Origin: Pontibacter beigongshangensis
Lineage (GTDB): Bacteria > Bacteroidota > Bacteroidia > Cytophagales > Hymenobacteraceae
Reading direction: 5' to 3'
Length of the DNA: 64,000 bases
NCBI RefSeq assembly: GCF_014332515.1
Contig: NZ_VFSD01000020.1
Coordinates: forward strand, 62,001-126,000
Part shown: positions 43,079 through 51,634 of the stretch, piece after piece
Position numbering within the stretch: the first letter of the stretch is position 1
Layout: each line of letters opens with the position of its first letter
The notes under the pieces: generated by a model
Database searches by the model: none
What the model was told of the DNA's origin: nothing
The model's input: the letters and a program-made list of their open reading frames with translations, nothing else
Position numbers and translations under genes: made by a program

Positions 43079-43993
43079 ATGTTAAAAGAGCAGAAGGAGG
43101 AAGTAAGGGTTTTTTCCTCTAAGAATGAGTCTAGTGAGGAAGTTGATCTAGGAGCTTTTTTCCAGTTACTGAGGCGGGGGCTTAGAAGCATTGGGAATTT
43201 CTTCGGGTATTTAATCCACCTGATATTCAGGAAAATCCTGGTAATTGGTTTATTTATGGCGATAGGCTTAGGGATCAGCTATATAATGTACAAGCTTGCC
43301 AAACCTTTCTATACCTCCTACATGACAGTCTCTCTGGCTGAAATTCGGAACGATTTTGTGGGTGGGCAGCTAGGGGTGCTGGAGCAAATGGTGAACGAAG
43401 ACAACTTTGAGGCCTTGTCTGACAGACTGGACATCTCTCTGCAGGCGGCTCAGCAGATTAAAAGCCTTAAGTTCACCAATCTTGATGAGGATATTATTGA
43501 AGAGGACAGCGTTTTAACTGGGTCACCTATCCGGATTGAACTAAAGTTGTATGACAATACGCTTTTCACCGCCATGGAACCTGCCATTACCAACTTCCTG
43601 GAGAATAACCCCTACTTTTCAAAGCAGAAGCTTATACGCGAGAACAGGTACCGGAAGCTGATCGGCAAGTACAGAAATGATGTAAAGTCGATAGACAGTA
43701 TCAAAACCTCGCTTATAAAACCTGCCGGCCCTGTGAACGGTTTTGTTTATGGCGAGCCGTTAGACCCTACCGAGCTATACAGAGAAGGGATAAGCATCTA
43801 TAAGTTTCAGGTGGAAATGGAGGGTGAACTGGACAGGATTGAGAGTATACAGGTGGTGAATAGTTTTGCCCCGAAGCTCAGGCCAAATGGACCCAACCTT
43901 AAACTGCACCTGCTAGTCGGGGCGCTTATCTCCCTGATAATCGGACTAATTATGGCCCATTTCTTGGAGACAAGAAAGAAAGCGAGGATCTAG
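43079..43993 (+). CDS. Wzz-like chain-length determinant protein
   Basis: A 304-residue protein with two membrane segments (about residues 52-70 and 278-298) around a periplasmic, helix-rich region. This is the layout of polysaccharide co-polymerases of the Wzz family that set O-antigen chain length. The start at ATG 43079 is supported by the promoter 48 bp upstream. It is the only gene of the second glycan locus on the plus strand. It lacks a kinase domain, so it is of PCP-1 rather than Wzc type. Confidence 0.78.
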   Translation: MLKEQKEEVRVFSSKNESSEEVDLGAFFQLLRRGLRSIGNFFGYLIHLIFRKILVIGLFMAIGLGISYIMYKLAKPFYTSYMTVSLAEIRNDFVGGQLGVLEQMVNEDNFEALSDRLDISLQAAQQIKSLKFTNLDEDIIEEDSVLTGSPIRIELKLYDNTLFTAMEPAITNFLENNPYFSKQKLIRENRYRKLIGKYRNDVKSIDSIKTSLIKPAGPVNGFVYGEPLDPTELYREGISIYKFQVEMEGELDRIESIQVVNSFAPKLRPNGPNLKLHLLVGALISLIIGLIMAHFLETRKKARI

Positions 43994-44006
43994 CATTCAA
44001 TATCAC

Positions 44007-44050
44007 AAAAAAGCGCCAGGGTCGAAGTATGATCGTGGCGTTTTTTTTTG
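44007..44050 (+). terminator. Rho-independent terminator after the Wzz-like gene
   Basis: An A-rich stretch and CGCCA (44014-44018) pair with TGGCG (44036-44040), followed by nine T. The loop is 17 nt. It separates the gene from the convergent oxidoreductase gene. Confidence 0.8.
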
Positions 44051-44092
44051 TAGGGCTACCGTCCTGCGGTTGCAGCTATTATAAGAAGGCTA

Positions 44093-45133
44093 CTAAGGAT
44101 TGACTTTGTACCTGTGCGCATAAATTCTTTCAATAATCTCCACCACTTTTAGTCCTTCCAGGGCGTTTGTAGTGATCGTGTTTCGTCCTTTCAAGGTATC
44201 TACTACATTTTCTATAACATAATGATGGTTTTGCGCCGAACCTTTGTAGGCGCCATAGTCATTGCCGGGGTTGGTGGGCGCAAGTTCAGGAAGCGTGTAA
44301 TCTTTAATATGGCAATACTCCACCTTATCCATGTACTGGCCGCCTATTTTCACGGAGCCGTTTTCAGCAATAATGGTCATGCTGCTCTCCAGGTTCTGGT
44401 CCCAGATGGCGGTGGAGTAACTGAGGCAACCCATGCCTCCGTTCACAAAATCGAAACAAACGAAGCCGGAGTCTTCGAAATCGGTCAGGTGCTGGTGCGT
44501 AAAGTCGTTGAATTTGGCCTTTATATTTTCTATATCGCCGAAGAGCCAGTACATAATGTCCACGAAATGAGAGAACTGGGTAAATAAGGTGCCGCCATCC
44601 AACTCCTGGCAGCCATGCCAGCCACCCTGACTATAATAGCGCTCATCGCGGTTCCAGAAGCAGTTTAGCTGCACCATAAAAATCCTGCCCAGCACGCCCC
44701 GCTCCATCAGGTCCTTGATCCAGACGGATGGTGGTGAGTAGCGGTTCTGCATAACTGTGAAGACGTGTTTATGCACGTGCAGCGCTTTAAATATTACTTT
44801 TTCGGCATCGTGGCGGGTCAGAGTCATGGGTTTTTCCACTACAATGTGCTTGCGGGCTTCGAGGCATTGCAGCGCCTGCTGGGCATGGCAGCCGTTGGGC
44901 GTGGCAATGTTTATGACATCTGCCTCTACACCTGCTCCCAGGAAATCGTGCAGGGAATTAAAGTAGGGCAGGTGCCGGAACTCCGGTGCCAGGTTTAGCT
45001 CTTCTTTCGCCCTGGTGTCTATTAAAGCCACTAATTCGGATTCCGCATTCCTGAAGATCATGTCAGCATGGCGCTTGCCGATATGCCCCAGGCCCACCAT
45101 CGCAAATTTTATTTTCTGATCCTGAAAAGGCAT
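44093..45133 (-). CDS. Gfo/Idh/MocA family oxidoreductase (WbpB-like)
   Basis: A 346-residue oxidoreductase with NAD-binding start FAMVGLGHIGKRHADMI and the family motif EKPMTLT. In the company of a WbpD-like acetyltransferase and a WbpE-like aminotransferase, it fits the 3-dehydrogenase step on UDP-GlcNAc-uronic acid (WbpB/WlbA). It abuts the acetyltransferase gene (stop at 45134), giving a three-gene cassette. Confidence 0.82.
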   Translation of the reverse strand: MPFQDQKIKFAMVGLGHIGKRHADMIFRNAESELVALIDTRAKEELNLAPEFRHLPYFNSLHDFLGAGVEADVINIATPNGCHAQQALQCLEARKHIVVEKPMTLTRHDAEKVIFKALHVHKHVFTVMQNRYSPPSVWIKDLMERGVLGRIFMVQLNCFWNRDERYYSQGGWHGCQELDGGTLFTQFSHFVDIMYWLFGDIENIKAKFNDFTHQHLTDFEDSGFVCFDFVNGGMGCLSYSTAIWDQNLESSMTIIAENGSVKIGGQYMDKVEYCHIKDYTLPELAPTNPGNDYGAYKGSAQNHHYVIENVVDTLKGRNTITTNALEGLKVVEIIERIYAHRYKVNP

Positions 45134-45706
45134 CTAGGTAAGTTTGGTTACGGTATTGTTTTCCAATGTATAAATTTCTCCGCTCTCGGGGCAAACTGCG
45201 CGGCCCGTTGCATCGAAGTCCAGGCGGTGTCCGTATTCGCTCATCCAGCCTATTTGTTTAGATGGGTTCCCTACTACCAGGGCATAGGGCGGAACGCTTT
45301 TGGTAACCACCGCACCTGCTCCAACAAAGGCATAGGCACCAATCTCGTGGCCGCAAATGATAGTGGCATTGGCTCCGATGGTAGCCCCTTTGCCCACATG
45401 GGTGCTGGCATACTGGTCGCGCCTTTTTATGGCGCTGCGGGGGTTCACGACGTTGGTGAAAACCATGGAGGGCCCCAGAAACACATCATCGTCGCAGGTA
45501 ACGCCTGTGTAGATCGAGACGTTGTTCTGCACCTTTACGTTATTGCCGAGCACCACCATTGGCGAGATAACTACATTTTGGCCGATATTGCAGTTTTCAC
45601 CGATCCGGCAGCCGGCCATAATATGCGAGAAATGCCAGATCCTGGTGCCATCGCCGATCACGCTGCCTTCCTCGATTACTGCCGTTTCGTGGTTGGTGTA
45701 TCCCAT
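45134..45706 (-). CDS. UDP-3-amino-sugar N-acetyltransferase (WbpD-like)
   Basis: A 190-residue left-handed beta-helix acyltransferase with hexapeptide repeats (VIGDGTRIWHFSHI, CRIGENCNIGQNVVI, ATIGANATIICGHEIGAY). The conserved NPRSAIKRRDQY segment matches WbpD/WlbB, which 3-N-acetylates UDP-2-acetamido-3-amino-uronic acid. It starts 7 nt after the aminotransferase gene. Confidence 0.88.
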   Translation of the reverse strand: MGYTNHETAVIEEGSVIGDGTRIWHFSHIMAGCRIGENCNIGQNVVISPMVVLGNNVKVQNNVSIYTGVTCDDDVFLGPSMVFTNVVNPRSAIKRRDQYASTHVGKGATIGANATIICGHEIGAYAFVGAGAVVTKSVPPYALVVGNPSKQIGWMSEYGHRLDFDATGRAVCPESGEIYTLENNTVTKLT

Positions 45707-45712
45707 ATCTAT

Positions 45713-46843
45713 TTAATCCTGAAAAATGAATTGCCTGATAGCCTTTGTGATGTAAGCAAGCTGCTCCTCGTCCTGCTCGGTGTGGATGGGGAGGGACAGC
45801 ACCTGTGCACAAAGTTGCTCAGATACCGGGTAGCCTTCCGGGGCCTGTTTATAGTGGGCATAAGCTTTCTGCCGATGCAGGGGCACCGGGTAGTACACCA
45901 TGCTCGGAATCCCCTTCTCCTGCAGATAGGAACGAAGCCGCTCTCTGCTAACACCAGCGCATGTTAAGGTGTATTGATGAAACACATGGCTGGAGTTTTC
46001 TGCCCTTTTGGGTATTTTTATACCACTCAATCCACTTAACGCTTGATCATAAAACTCGGCAGACCTGTTGCGGCGGGAGCTATAAGCGTCTAAGTAAGGG
46101 AGCTTTACGCGCAGAATAGCGGCCTGCAGGGTGTCCAGCCTGGAGTTAATCCCGACCAGGTCGTGGTGGTACTTTACTTTCTGGCCGTGGTTGGCCAGCA
46201 TGCTCAGTTTTTCGGCAAGGGCATCGTCCTGCACCAACAGAGCTCCTCCATCGCCGTAGCAACCCAGGTTTTTGGATGGAAAAAAGGAGGTGGTGCCAAG
46301 ATGCCCCATGGTGCCAGCTTGTTTGGTAGTGCCATCTGAAAAAGTATAGGCAGCCCCCAGGGCCTGGGCCGTGTCTTCTATTACAAACAGCTGATGCGCC
46401 TGCGCCACGGCCAGTATCTGCTCCATGCCGGCACATTGCCCGAAAAGGTGGACGGGTACTACGGCCTTTGTTCTGGAGGAAATGGCTTTCTCGATGCCTG
46501 CTGCTGTCAGCATAAACGTAGCAGGGTCCACATCGGCAAACACGGGTGTCAGGCCCAGCAGGGCAATAACTTCTGCCGTGGCCACATAAGTAAACGTGGG
46601 CACAATTACTTCGTCTCCGGGTTTCAGGTCGAGCGCCATCAGGGCAAGTTGCAGGGCATCTGTTCCGTTAGCGCAGGTTATGGCATGCTTTGCACCCGTA
46701 TAGGCGGCCAGCTCCTTGGCAAACAGTGCTACCTCAGGCCCATTAATAAAGGCTGCCTTCTCCAATACACCCGACATGGCGGCATCTATTTCCTTTTTAA
46801 GGGCGAGGTACTGACGCTGAAGGTCAACCATCTGTATCTTCAT
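45713..46843 (-). CDS. DegT/DnrJ/EryC1/StrS aminotransferase (WbpE-like)
   Basis: A 376-residue PLP enzyme starting at ATG 46843 (MKIQMVDLQRQY). The longer frame to 47026 adds a 61-residue stretch that does not belong to the family, so it was rejected. The PLP lysine is Lys191 in SFFPSKNLGCYGDGG, and the PLP-contacting aspartate is Asp157 in VIEDTAQALGA. With WbpB- and WbpD-like neighbours it fits the 3-aminotransferase making the diacetamido uronic acid precursor. Confidence 0.87.
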   Translation of the reverse strand: MKIQMVDLQRQYLALKKEIDAAMSGVLEKAAFINGPEVALFAKELAAYTGAKHAITCANGTDALQLALMALDLKPGDEVIVPTFTYVATAEVIALLGLTPVFADVDPATFMLTAAGIEKAISSRTKAVVPVHLFGQCAGMEQILAVAQAHQLFVIEDTAQALGAAYTFSDGTTKQAGTMGHLGTTSFFPSKNLGCYGDGGALLVQDDALAEKLSMLANHGQKVKYHHDLVGINSRLDTLQAAILRVKLPYLDAYSSRRNRSAEFYDQALSGLSGIKIPKRAENSSHVFHQYTLTCAGVSRERLRSYLQEKGIPSMVYYPVPLHRQKAYAHYKQAPEGYPVSEQLCAQVLSLPIHTEQDEEQLAYITKAIRQFIFQD

Positions 46844-47092
46844 ATCGATAGGCCGTATTTGTTTTAAAGCGGTGAACTTCCTGAACTGCCAGTTTAATTG
46901 CTGGTGCCTTTGTCCGGACCGGCGCAGGATGCAAACTTCCGTAAAGTTATCTAAAATTTTACAATGGCTTTTCGCTTCAGCAGCCTTCGTCGGCTGTATT
47001 TTTTGAAGGTGCCATTTTGCCTGCATCTTTTTATAGGGTCCCTTCCCCAGGATTTTACAAACTTAAAGAATGTGCAGCCGGGAGCAGTTCTA

Positions 47093-47139
47093 AATTATGC
47101 TAATGAAAATGCCCCTCCAGAGGCTCTGATACTGTTGTC
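47093..47139 (+). repeat. Interspersed repeat copy 15
   Basis: It reads AATTATGCTAATGAAAATG, then CCCCTCCAGAGG and a CTCTGATACTGTTGTC tail. Confidence 0.87.
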
Positions 47140-47325
47140 TGTCTGAATCAGGAAGAGAGGATGTTAGGATTAGCGGGATTTTCTTTATCGTTTTTATTAC
47201 TCGCCCACCCGATCCCCCTAATCAAGTTCGGGAACTTCGAGGTTTAAGCTGACAACCATAGGGGCCTCTGGTTTTAAATCAACAATTAAACAATTTAAAA
47301 ATCAGCCACTAACAATTAACAACCA

Positions 47326-47382
47326 AATTATTTCAATGGAATTAGCCCTCCGGAGCTTCTGCTGTTCCTGCTGCTCCTGCTG
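47326..47382 (+). repeat. Interspersed repeat copy 16
   Basis: It reads AATTATTTCAATGGAATTAG, then CCCTCCGGAG and CTTCTGCTGTTCCTGCTGC. It is preceded by an AACAATTAACAACC module, as in copies 12 and 22. Confidence 0.9.
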
Positions 47383-47412
47383 GAGACTTGCTTAGGAATT
47401 GGGCCAGAAACA

Positions 47413-47443
47413 ACAAAGCCGCTCTCTTTGGGAGCGGCTTTGT
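47413..47443 (-). terminator. Terminator of the GNAT-nitrilase gene
   Basis: ACAAAGCCGCTC (47413-47424) pairs perfectly with GAGCGGCTTTGT (47432-47443) over a 7-nt loop. It lies 24 bp beyond the minus-strand stop codon at 47467, with a T-rich stretch on that strand. Confidence 0.85.
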
Positions 47444-47466
47444 CTGTAATAAAAATTTCATCGTCT

Positions 47467-49014
47467 CTAATCATCCTTCCGGAGAACCCAGCTCAGGTTG
47501 TACAGGTCTTTGCGTCTGTCTTTCAGGTTCCGGACGCTGCCTGCGGTGTTCAGGTCTTTGAGCAGGTCCAGGTCGAGGTCGGCGATCAGGGTCATCTCAG
47601 TATTTGGCGTTGCCTCTGCCACTACGGCATCGTGCGGGAAGGCAAAGTCAGAAGGGGAGAAAACGGCCGACTGCGAATACTGGATGTCCATGTTCTCTAC
47701 CTTCGGCAGGTTGCCCACGCTGCCTGTAATGGCCACATAGCACTCGTTCTCGATGGCGCGGGCCTGGGAGCAGAGCCGCACCCGCAGGTAGGCGTTCTTG
47801 GTGTCGGTCCAGAAAGGCACGAAGAGGATCTTCATGTCCATGTCGGAGAGCATACGGGCCAGCTCCGGGAACTCGATGTCGTAGCAGATCAGGATGCCGA
47901 TTTTACCAATGTCCGTATCGAAAATTTTGAGCTTGTGGCCGCCGCGCATCCCCCAATAGTGCGTCTCATCAGGCGTTACGTGCAGTTTGTACTGCTTGTC
48001 GTAGGTGCCATCGCGGCGGCAGAGGTACGACACGTTGTAGAGCTTGTTGTCGTAGTACTCCGGCATGCTGCCTGCAATAATGTTGATGTTGTAAGACAAG
48101 GCCAGGTGAATCATGCGCTCGCGGATCTCCTCGGTATACTCGGCCATGCTCCGGATGGCCTCAGACGGACTCTCCTCGTTGGTGAGCGCCATGAGGGGTG
48201 CATTGAAGAACTCCGGGAACATCACAATATCGGACTTGTAGGAGCTCACCGTGTCTACGAAGAACTCCACCTGCTGCATAAAATCGTCGAGCGACTTCAC
48301 GGCCCGCATCTGCCACTGCACAATCCCGATCCGGACAACCGTTTTTTTGCCGCCTATGAGCTTCTCCTTTTCCTCATAGTACACGTTTATCCACTCCAGC
48401 AGCGTGGCGTAGGCTTTCGATTCTTTGTCGTCGGGCAGGTAGCCTTTCAGGATCTTGCGCACGTGGAAGTCGTTGCTGATCTGGAAAGAGAGCACCGGGT
48501 CCGAAAGTTCTTTGTTCCGCACCATTTCTATGTACTTGGCTGGCGAGAGCTTATCGGCATAGTCGATGTAGCCGGGGATGCGGCCTCCGGCAATGATGGC
48601 GCGCAGGTTCAGCTTCTCGCACATTTCCTTACGGGCATCGTAGAGTCTGCGGCCCAGGCGCAGGTTGCGGTACTCCGGGTGTACAAACACATCCAGGCCA
48701 TACAGGGTGTCGCCTTCGGGGTCGTGGGTTTTAAAGGATCCTTTGGTTATGATCTGGTCGTAGGTGTGTTTGTCGCCGATGCTGGCATAGTCTACAATTA
48801 TACTCAGGGCGGCCGCCACCACATTGCCTTTGTCTTCGATACAGATCTGGCCCTCGGGGAATTTTTTCAGCAGACTAGAGAACTCTTTTCTGGTCCAGGC
48901 CCCCATGTTGGAGTACACCTTGTCCATGATCTCTTTTACTTCTTTATAATCTTTCAGTTCCAGCTGGCGTAGCAGCAGCCGGTGTTCGGTATTGTTGTCG
49001 TTTCTTTCACTCAT
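47467..49014 (-). CDS. Fused GNAT N-acetyltransferase / carbon-nitrogen hydrolase
   Basis: A 515-residue two-domain protein. Residues 10 to about 200 form a GNAT domain (VHPEYRNLRLGRRLYDA). From about 225 on is a nitrilase-superfamily hydrolase with the full catalytic triad: Glu268 in MFPEFF, Lys343 in QYKLHVTPDE and Cys377 in ILICYDIEFPE. Such fusions are found in several bacteria and are probably amidases coupled to acetylation. The substrate is unknown. It stands alone with a strong terminator. Confidence 0.88.
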   Translation of the reverse strand: MSERNDNNTEHRLLLRQLELKDYKEVKEIMDKVYSNMGAWTRKEFSSLLKKFPEGQICIEDKGNVVAAALSIIVDYASIGDKHTYDQIITKGSFKTHDPEGDTLYGLDVFVHPEYRNLRLGRRLYDARKEMCEKLNLRAIIAGGRIPGYIDYADKLSPAKYIEMVRNKELSDPVLSFQISNDFHVRKILKGYLPDDKESKAYATLLEWINVYYEEKEKLIGGKKTVVRIGIVQWQMRAVKSLDDFMQQVEFFVDTVSSYKSDIVMFPEFFNAPLMALTNEESPSEAIRSMAEYTEEIRERMIHLALSYNINIIAGSMPEYYDNKLYNVSYLCRRDGTYDKQYKLHVTPDETHYWGMRGGHKLKIFDTDIGKIGILICYDIEFPELARMLSDMDMKILFVPFWTDTKNAYLRVRLCSQARAIENECYVAITGSVGNLPKVENMDIQYSQSAVFSPSDFAFPHDAVVAEATPNTEMTLIADLDLDLLKDLNTAGSVRNLKDRRKDLYNLSWVLRKDD

Positions 49015-49383
49015 AAATTAAATTGATAATTCATCTGAACGTATACGAGGTTAAAGTATAGTAAAGATACGATGGGTAAGGATAGCCCACTCTGGAAGGG
49101 CTTCAACCACAAAAATAGCTAATTTTGATCAGCTTGTGTGGCTGCATGTTGCTTCCTCTTGTTAAAGCTGGTTTAAAATGGCAGATGTAGCGCCTTAAGA
49201 GGAGGTCCTGCTGCCTGCGTTTTAAGATTATCTTCCGATAATAGAGCAGCAGCAACAGGAGCGGCAATGCCTCTGGAGGTCGGTTTTTATTGAAATAATT
49301 GGTGAAGGTGCCGGTCTGCTAAGAAGGCAGTTATTACCTTTTGAAATCGCTCATCGGTTGAATACCCTTGTCTTTACCGGCTG
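49015..49383. other. Gene-free stretch with one inverted repeat copy
   Basis: This 369-bp spacer between scoB and the nitrilase gene holds repeat copy 17. No gene is seen. Confidence 0.65.
49244..49300 (-). repeat. Interspersed repeat copy 17
   Basis: In reverse orientation it begins AGCAGCAGCAACAGGAGC, then GCCTCTGGAGG and a diverged TTTTTATTGAAATAATT end. Confidence 0.83.
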
Positions 49384-50034
49384 CTACACCTGCACTTCCG
49401 GTATTTCGCCTTCTATTAGCAGTGTTCCTGCCGTTGCCCTTTTTATGTCTTCTACCGATACGCCTGGTGTCCGCTCCAGCAGTTTAAAACCCTGCCCGGT
49501 TACCTCCAGCACGGCCAGGTCGGTAACGATTTTCTTGACACATGCCAGGCCGGTAAGGGGGAGGGTGCAGTTTTTCAGAAGCTTGGAGGAGCCGTCGCGG
49601 GCGGTGTGCTGCATGGCCACGATAATGTTTTTGGCAGAGGCCACCAGGTCCATGGCGCCGCCCATGCCTTTCACCATTTTGCCCGGAATTTTCCAGTTGG
49701 CAATGTCGCCGCGCTCCGATACCTCCATGGCCCCGAGTATGGTCAGGTCCACATGCTCGCCGCGTATCATGCCAAAGCTGTCGGCGGAGCTGAACAAGGC
49801 GGAGCCCGGCAAGGTAGTGATGGTCTGCTTGCCGGCGTTGATCAGGTCCGGGTCCACCTTGTCTTCGGTGGGGAAGGGCCCCATGCCCAGCAAGCCGTTC
49901 TCCGACTGCAGCACCACCTCCAGCCCTTCCGGAATGTAGTTGGCCACCAGCGTGGGGATACCGATCCCCAGGTTGACGTACATGCCATTCTTCACCTCTT
50001 TGGCAATTCGCTTTGCAATTCCGTGTTTATCCAT
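49384..50034 (-). CDS. scoB: 3-oxoacid CoA-transferase subunit B
   Basis: A 216-residue class I CoA transferase beta subunit. The catalytic glutamate is Glu45 in [15 protein letters not shown]. With subunit A it moves CoA from succinyl-CoA to acetoacetate. The start ATG 50034 is immediately preceded by the GTGCTAAT-type repeat arm. scoA lies on the same strand 535 bp upstream, with an S23 gene inserted between the two. Confidence 0.92.
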   Translation of the reverse strand: MDKHGIAKRIAKEVKNGMYVNLGIGIPTLVANYIPEGLEVVLQSENGLLGMGPFPTEDKVDPDLINAGKQTITTLPGSALFSSADSFGMIRGEHVDLTILGAMEVSERGDIANWKIPGKMVKGMGGAMDLVASAKNIIVAMQHTARDGSSKLLKNCTLPLTGLACVKKIVTDLAVLEVTGQGFKLLERTPGVSVEDIKRATAGTLLIEGEIPEVQV

Positions 50035-50079
50035 GTTAATGTGCTAATGTGTTTAATGTGCTCATGTGCTAATTTTTTT
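50035..50079 (+). repeat. GTGCTAAT-type repeat arm next to the scoB start
   Basis: On the plus strand it begins GTTAATGTGCTAATGTG and continues with TTTAATGTGCTCATGTGCT, ending in T-rich sequence. It is an inverted match to the arm at 50534-50572 and to the repeat at 14104-14142, with a one-base insertion. It touches the scoB start codon. Confidence 0.78.
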
Positions 50080-50120
50080 CTTGCTTCGGGCCTAAGTTGT
50101 GGGCTAAAAAATGAGCTGAG

Positions 50121-50492
50121 TTATTTACTGTTTAATTTGCTGCTGTGAATGATCCTCGAGAGTAGCTTTTGTACTTCCAGAAGTTTATCTAATTTATCAG
50201 ACGTATCCGGATAACCTACACGTAACTTGCAGAGCAACAGCCAGTATTCAGTTTCTTTGGCTTCTTTGGCCGCAATTTTAAGTTTATGAATAAAATCTGC
50301 TTTGCTCTCAGCATGTTGCGATTCCCAGACATTGGCTCCTATAGACGTGCCGCTTTTCAGAAGTTGGTTGGCAATCACGTATTTCTTTTCACCTTCAAGG
50401 GCCTCTGCATACTGGATAATGGAGAGAGCAAACTGAAAGGACTTGTTTACTATTACGTTATCAGAAATTCCAGTATAATTAATCCCATTCAT
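50121..50492 (-). CDS. Four-helix bundle protein (S23 / 23S rRNA intervening-sequence type)
   Basis: A 123-residue protein of the S23 family, marked by LLKSGTSIGANVWESQHAES followed by FIHKLKIAAKEAKETEYWLL. Relatives are encoded in 23S rRNA intervening sequences and include the Avd accessory protein of diversity-generating retroelements. The stand-alone function is not established. The gene is flanked on both sides by inverted GTGCTAAT-type arms and lies between scoA and scoB, which are normally adjacent, so it looks inserted. Confidence 0.85.
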   Translation of the reverse strand: MNGINYTGISDNVIVNKSFQFALSIIQYAEALEGEKKYVIANQLLKSGTSIGANVWESQHAESKADFIHKLKIAAKEAKETEYWLLLCKLRVGYPDTSDKLDKLLEVQKLLSRIIHSSKLNSK

Positions 50493-50533
50493 TATATATA
50501 CCCAGTTACAAACTGAAAAAATTAAATCATCCT

Positions 50534-50572
50534 CTAATCAGCACATTAGCACATTAAAAAATCATCACATTA
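50534..50572 (-). repeat. GTGCTAAT-type repeat arm starting in the scoA stop codon
   Basis: On the minus strand the 39-nt unit starts with the scoA stop codon TAA and continues TGTGATGATTTTTTAATGTG. It aligns without gaps to the unit that starts in the guaD stop codon, and in inverted form to the arm at 50035-50079. Confidence 0.8.
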
Positions 50573-51262
50573 AACTACCGTCCGCTGCTCGATGCGTTTC
50601 TCGTAGTGGGTGCCCTGGAAGATGCGTTGCACGAAAATGCCGGGGGTGTGGATCATGTTGGGGTCGAGCTCGCCGGCGGGCACCAGCTCCTCCACTTCGG
50701 CCACCGTTATGTTGCCGGCTGTGGCCATCATGGGGTTGAAGTTGCGGGCCGTGCCTTTGTAGACCAGGTTGCCGGCCGTGTCGCCTTTCCAGGCTTTTAC
50801 AAAGGCAAAGTCGGCCTTGAGCCAGGTCTCCATCAAATACATTTTACCGTTGAACTCCCGGGTCTCCTTGCCTTCGCCTACCTCGGTGCCATAACCTGCC
50901 GGTGTGAAAAAAGCCGGAATACCTGCCCCACCTGCCCGGATGCGCTCTGCCAGCGTGCCCTGCGGAATCAGGTCCACCTCCAGCTCGCCGGTGAGCAGCT
51001 GGCGTTCAAACTCAGCGTTCTCGCCCACGTAGCTCGCTATCATTTTCCGGACCTGGTGCTTTTGCAGCAGCAACCCAATGCCGAAATCATCTACGCCTGC
51101 GTTGTTCGAGATACAGGTCAGGTTCTTTACCCCCAGCCGCAGCAGCTCGGCAATGGCATTTTCGGGGATGCCGCACAGCCCGAAGCCCCCGAGCATCAGC
51201 GTCATGCCGTCTTTGATGCCCGCCAATGCCGCGGTGGCATCTTTCACAGTTTTATTGATCAT
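50570..51262 (-). CDS. scoA: 3-oxoacid CoA-transferase subunit A
   Basis: A 230-residue class I CoA transferase alpha subunit. The CoA-binding glycine-rich start LMLGGFGLCGIPENAIAELL and the later FFTPAGYGTEVGEGKETREF segment are characteristic. It partners with ScoB encoded downstream. The stop codon is the first triplet of a repeat arm. A near match to the promoter -7 box, one base too long, lies just upstream. Confidence 0.92.
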   Translation of the reverse strand: MINKTVKDATAALAGIKDGMTLMLGGFGLCGIPENAIAELLRLGVKNLTCISNNAGVDDFGIGLLLQKHQVRKMIASYVGENAEFERQLLTGELEVDLIPQGTLAERIRAGGAGIPAFFTPAGYGTEVGEGKETREFNGKMYLMETWLKADFAFVKAWKGDTAGNLVYKGTARNFNPMMATAGNITVAEVEELVPAGELDPNMIHTPGIFVQRIFQGTHYEKRIEQRTVV

Positions 51263-51522
51263 AAGCCGGAACGGTTGTTAGCGTACAAAAAATAGAAAAA
51301 GAGCTATATGGTTATTATAGCTCTTCGTAATTTCAGTACAAATGGTTGTTGTTTGGGTAAGAGTTATGAGTTAAAAGTGAGGCGGAAGAAATAGACAATG
51401 ACAGAACTTATCGGGGTTCGACAGTTGATTTGTTCTCATGATGAAAAAATCTTGTATCTGATTTCCTGTGTCTTGTGTCCGGTAGAAGCCCGCTCTAGCG
51501 GCAAGTAGCTACCGCGAAAATG

Positions 51523-51570
51523 AATTATTCCAATCAAAATGCCCCTCATAAGACTTCTACAGCCGCCGCT
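51523..51570 (+). repeat. Interspersed repeat copy 18
   Basis: It reads AATTATTCCAATCAAAATG, then CCCCTCATAAG and an AGCCGCCGCT tail. The palindrome is lost. Confidence 0.8.
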
Positions 51571-51634
51571 CCGGCTACTCTAAAGTCTTAACTACCCAAA
51601 GAAGGTCCTTTCTCCTGCGTCTTGCGCCCTTTTT

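Larger units (their letters stand above)
46844..47466. other. Gene-free stretch with two repeat copies and a terminator
   Basis: This 623-bp stretch between the aminotransferase start and the nitrilase stop has repeat copies 15 and 16, a CAACAATTAAACAATTTAAA-like module at 47280-47300, and the hairpin at 47413-47443. No gene is supported. Confidence 0.7.

Noticed and set aside
47428-48972. 514-residue frame opposite the GNAT-nitrilase gene
   Set aside because: It is antisense to a protein with intact catalytic motifs; its composition (His-, Val- and Gln-rich) is typical of shadow frames.
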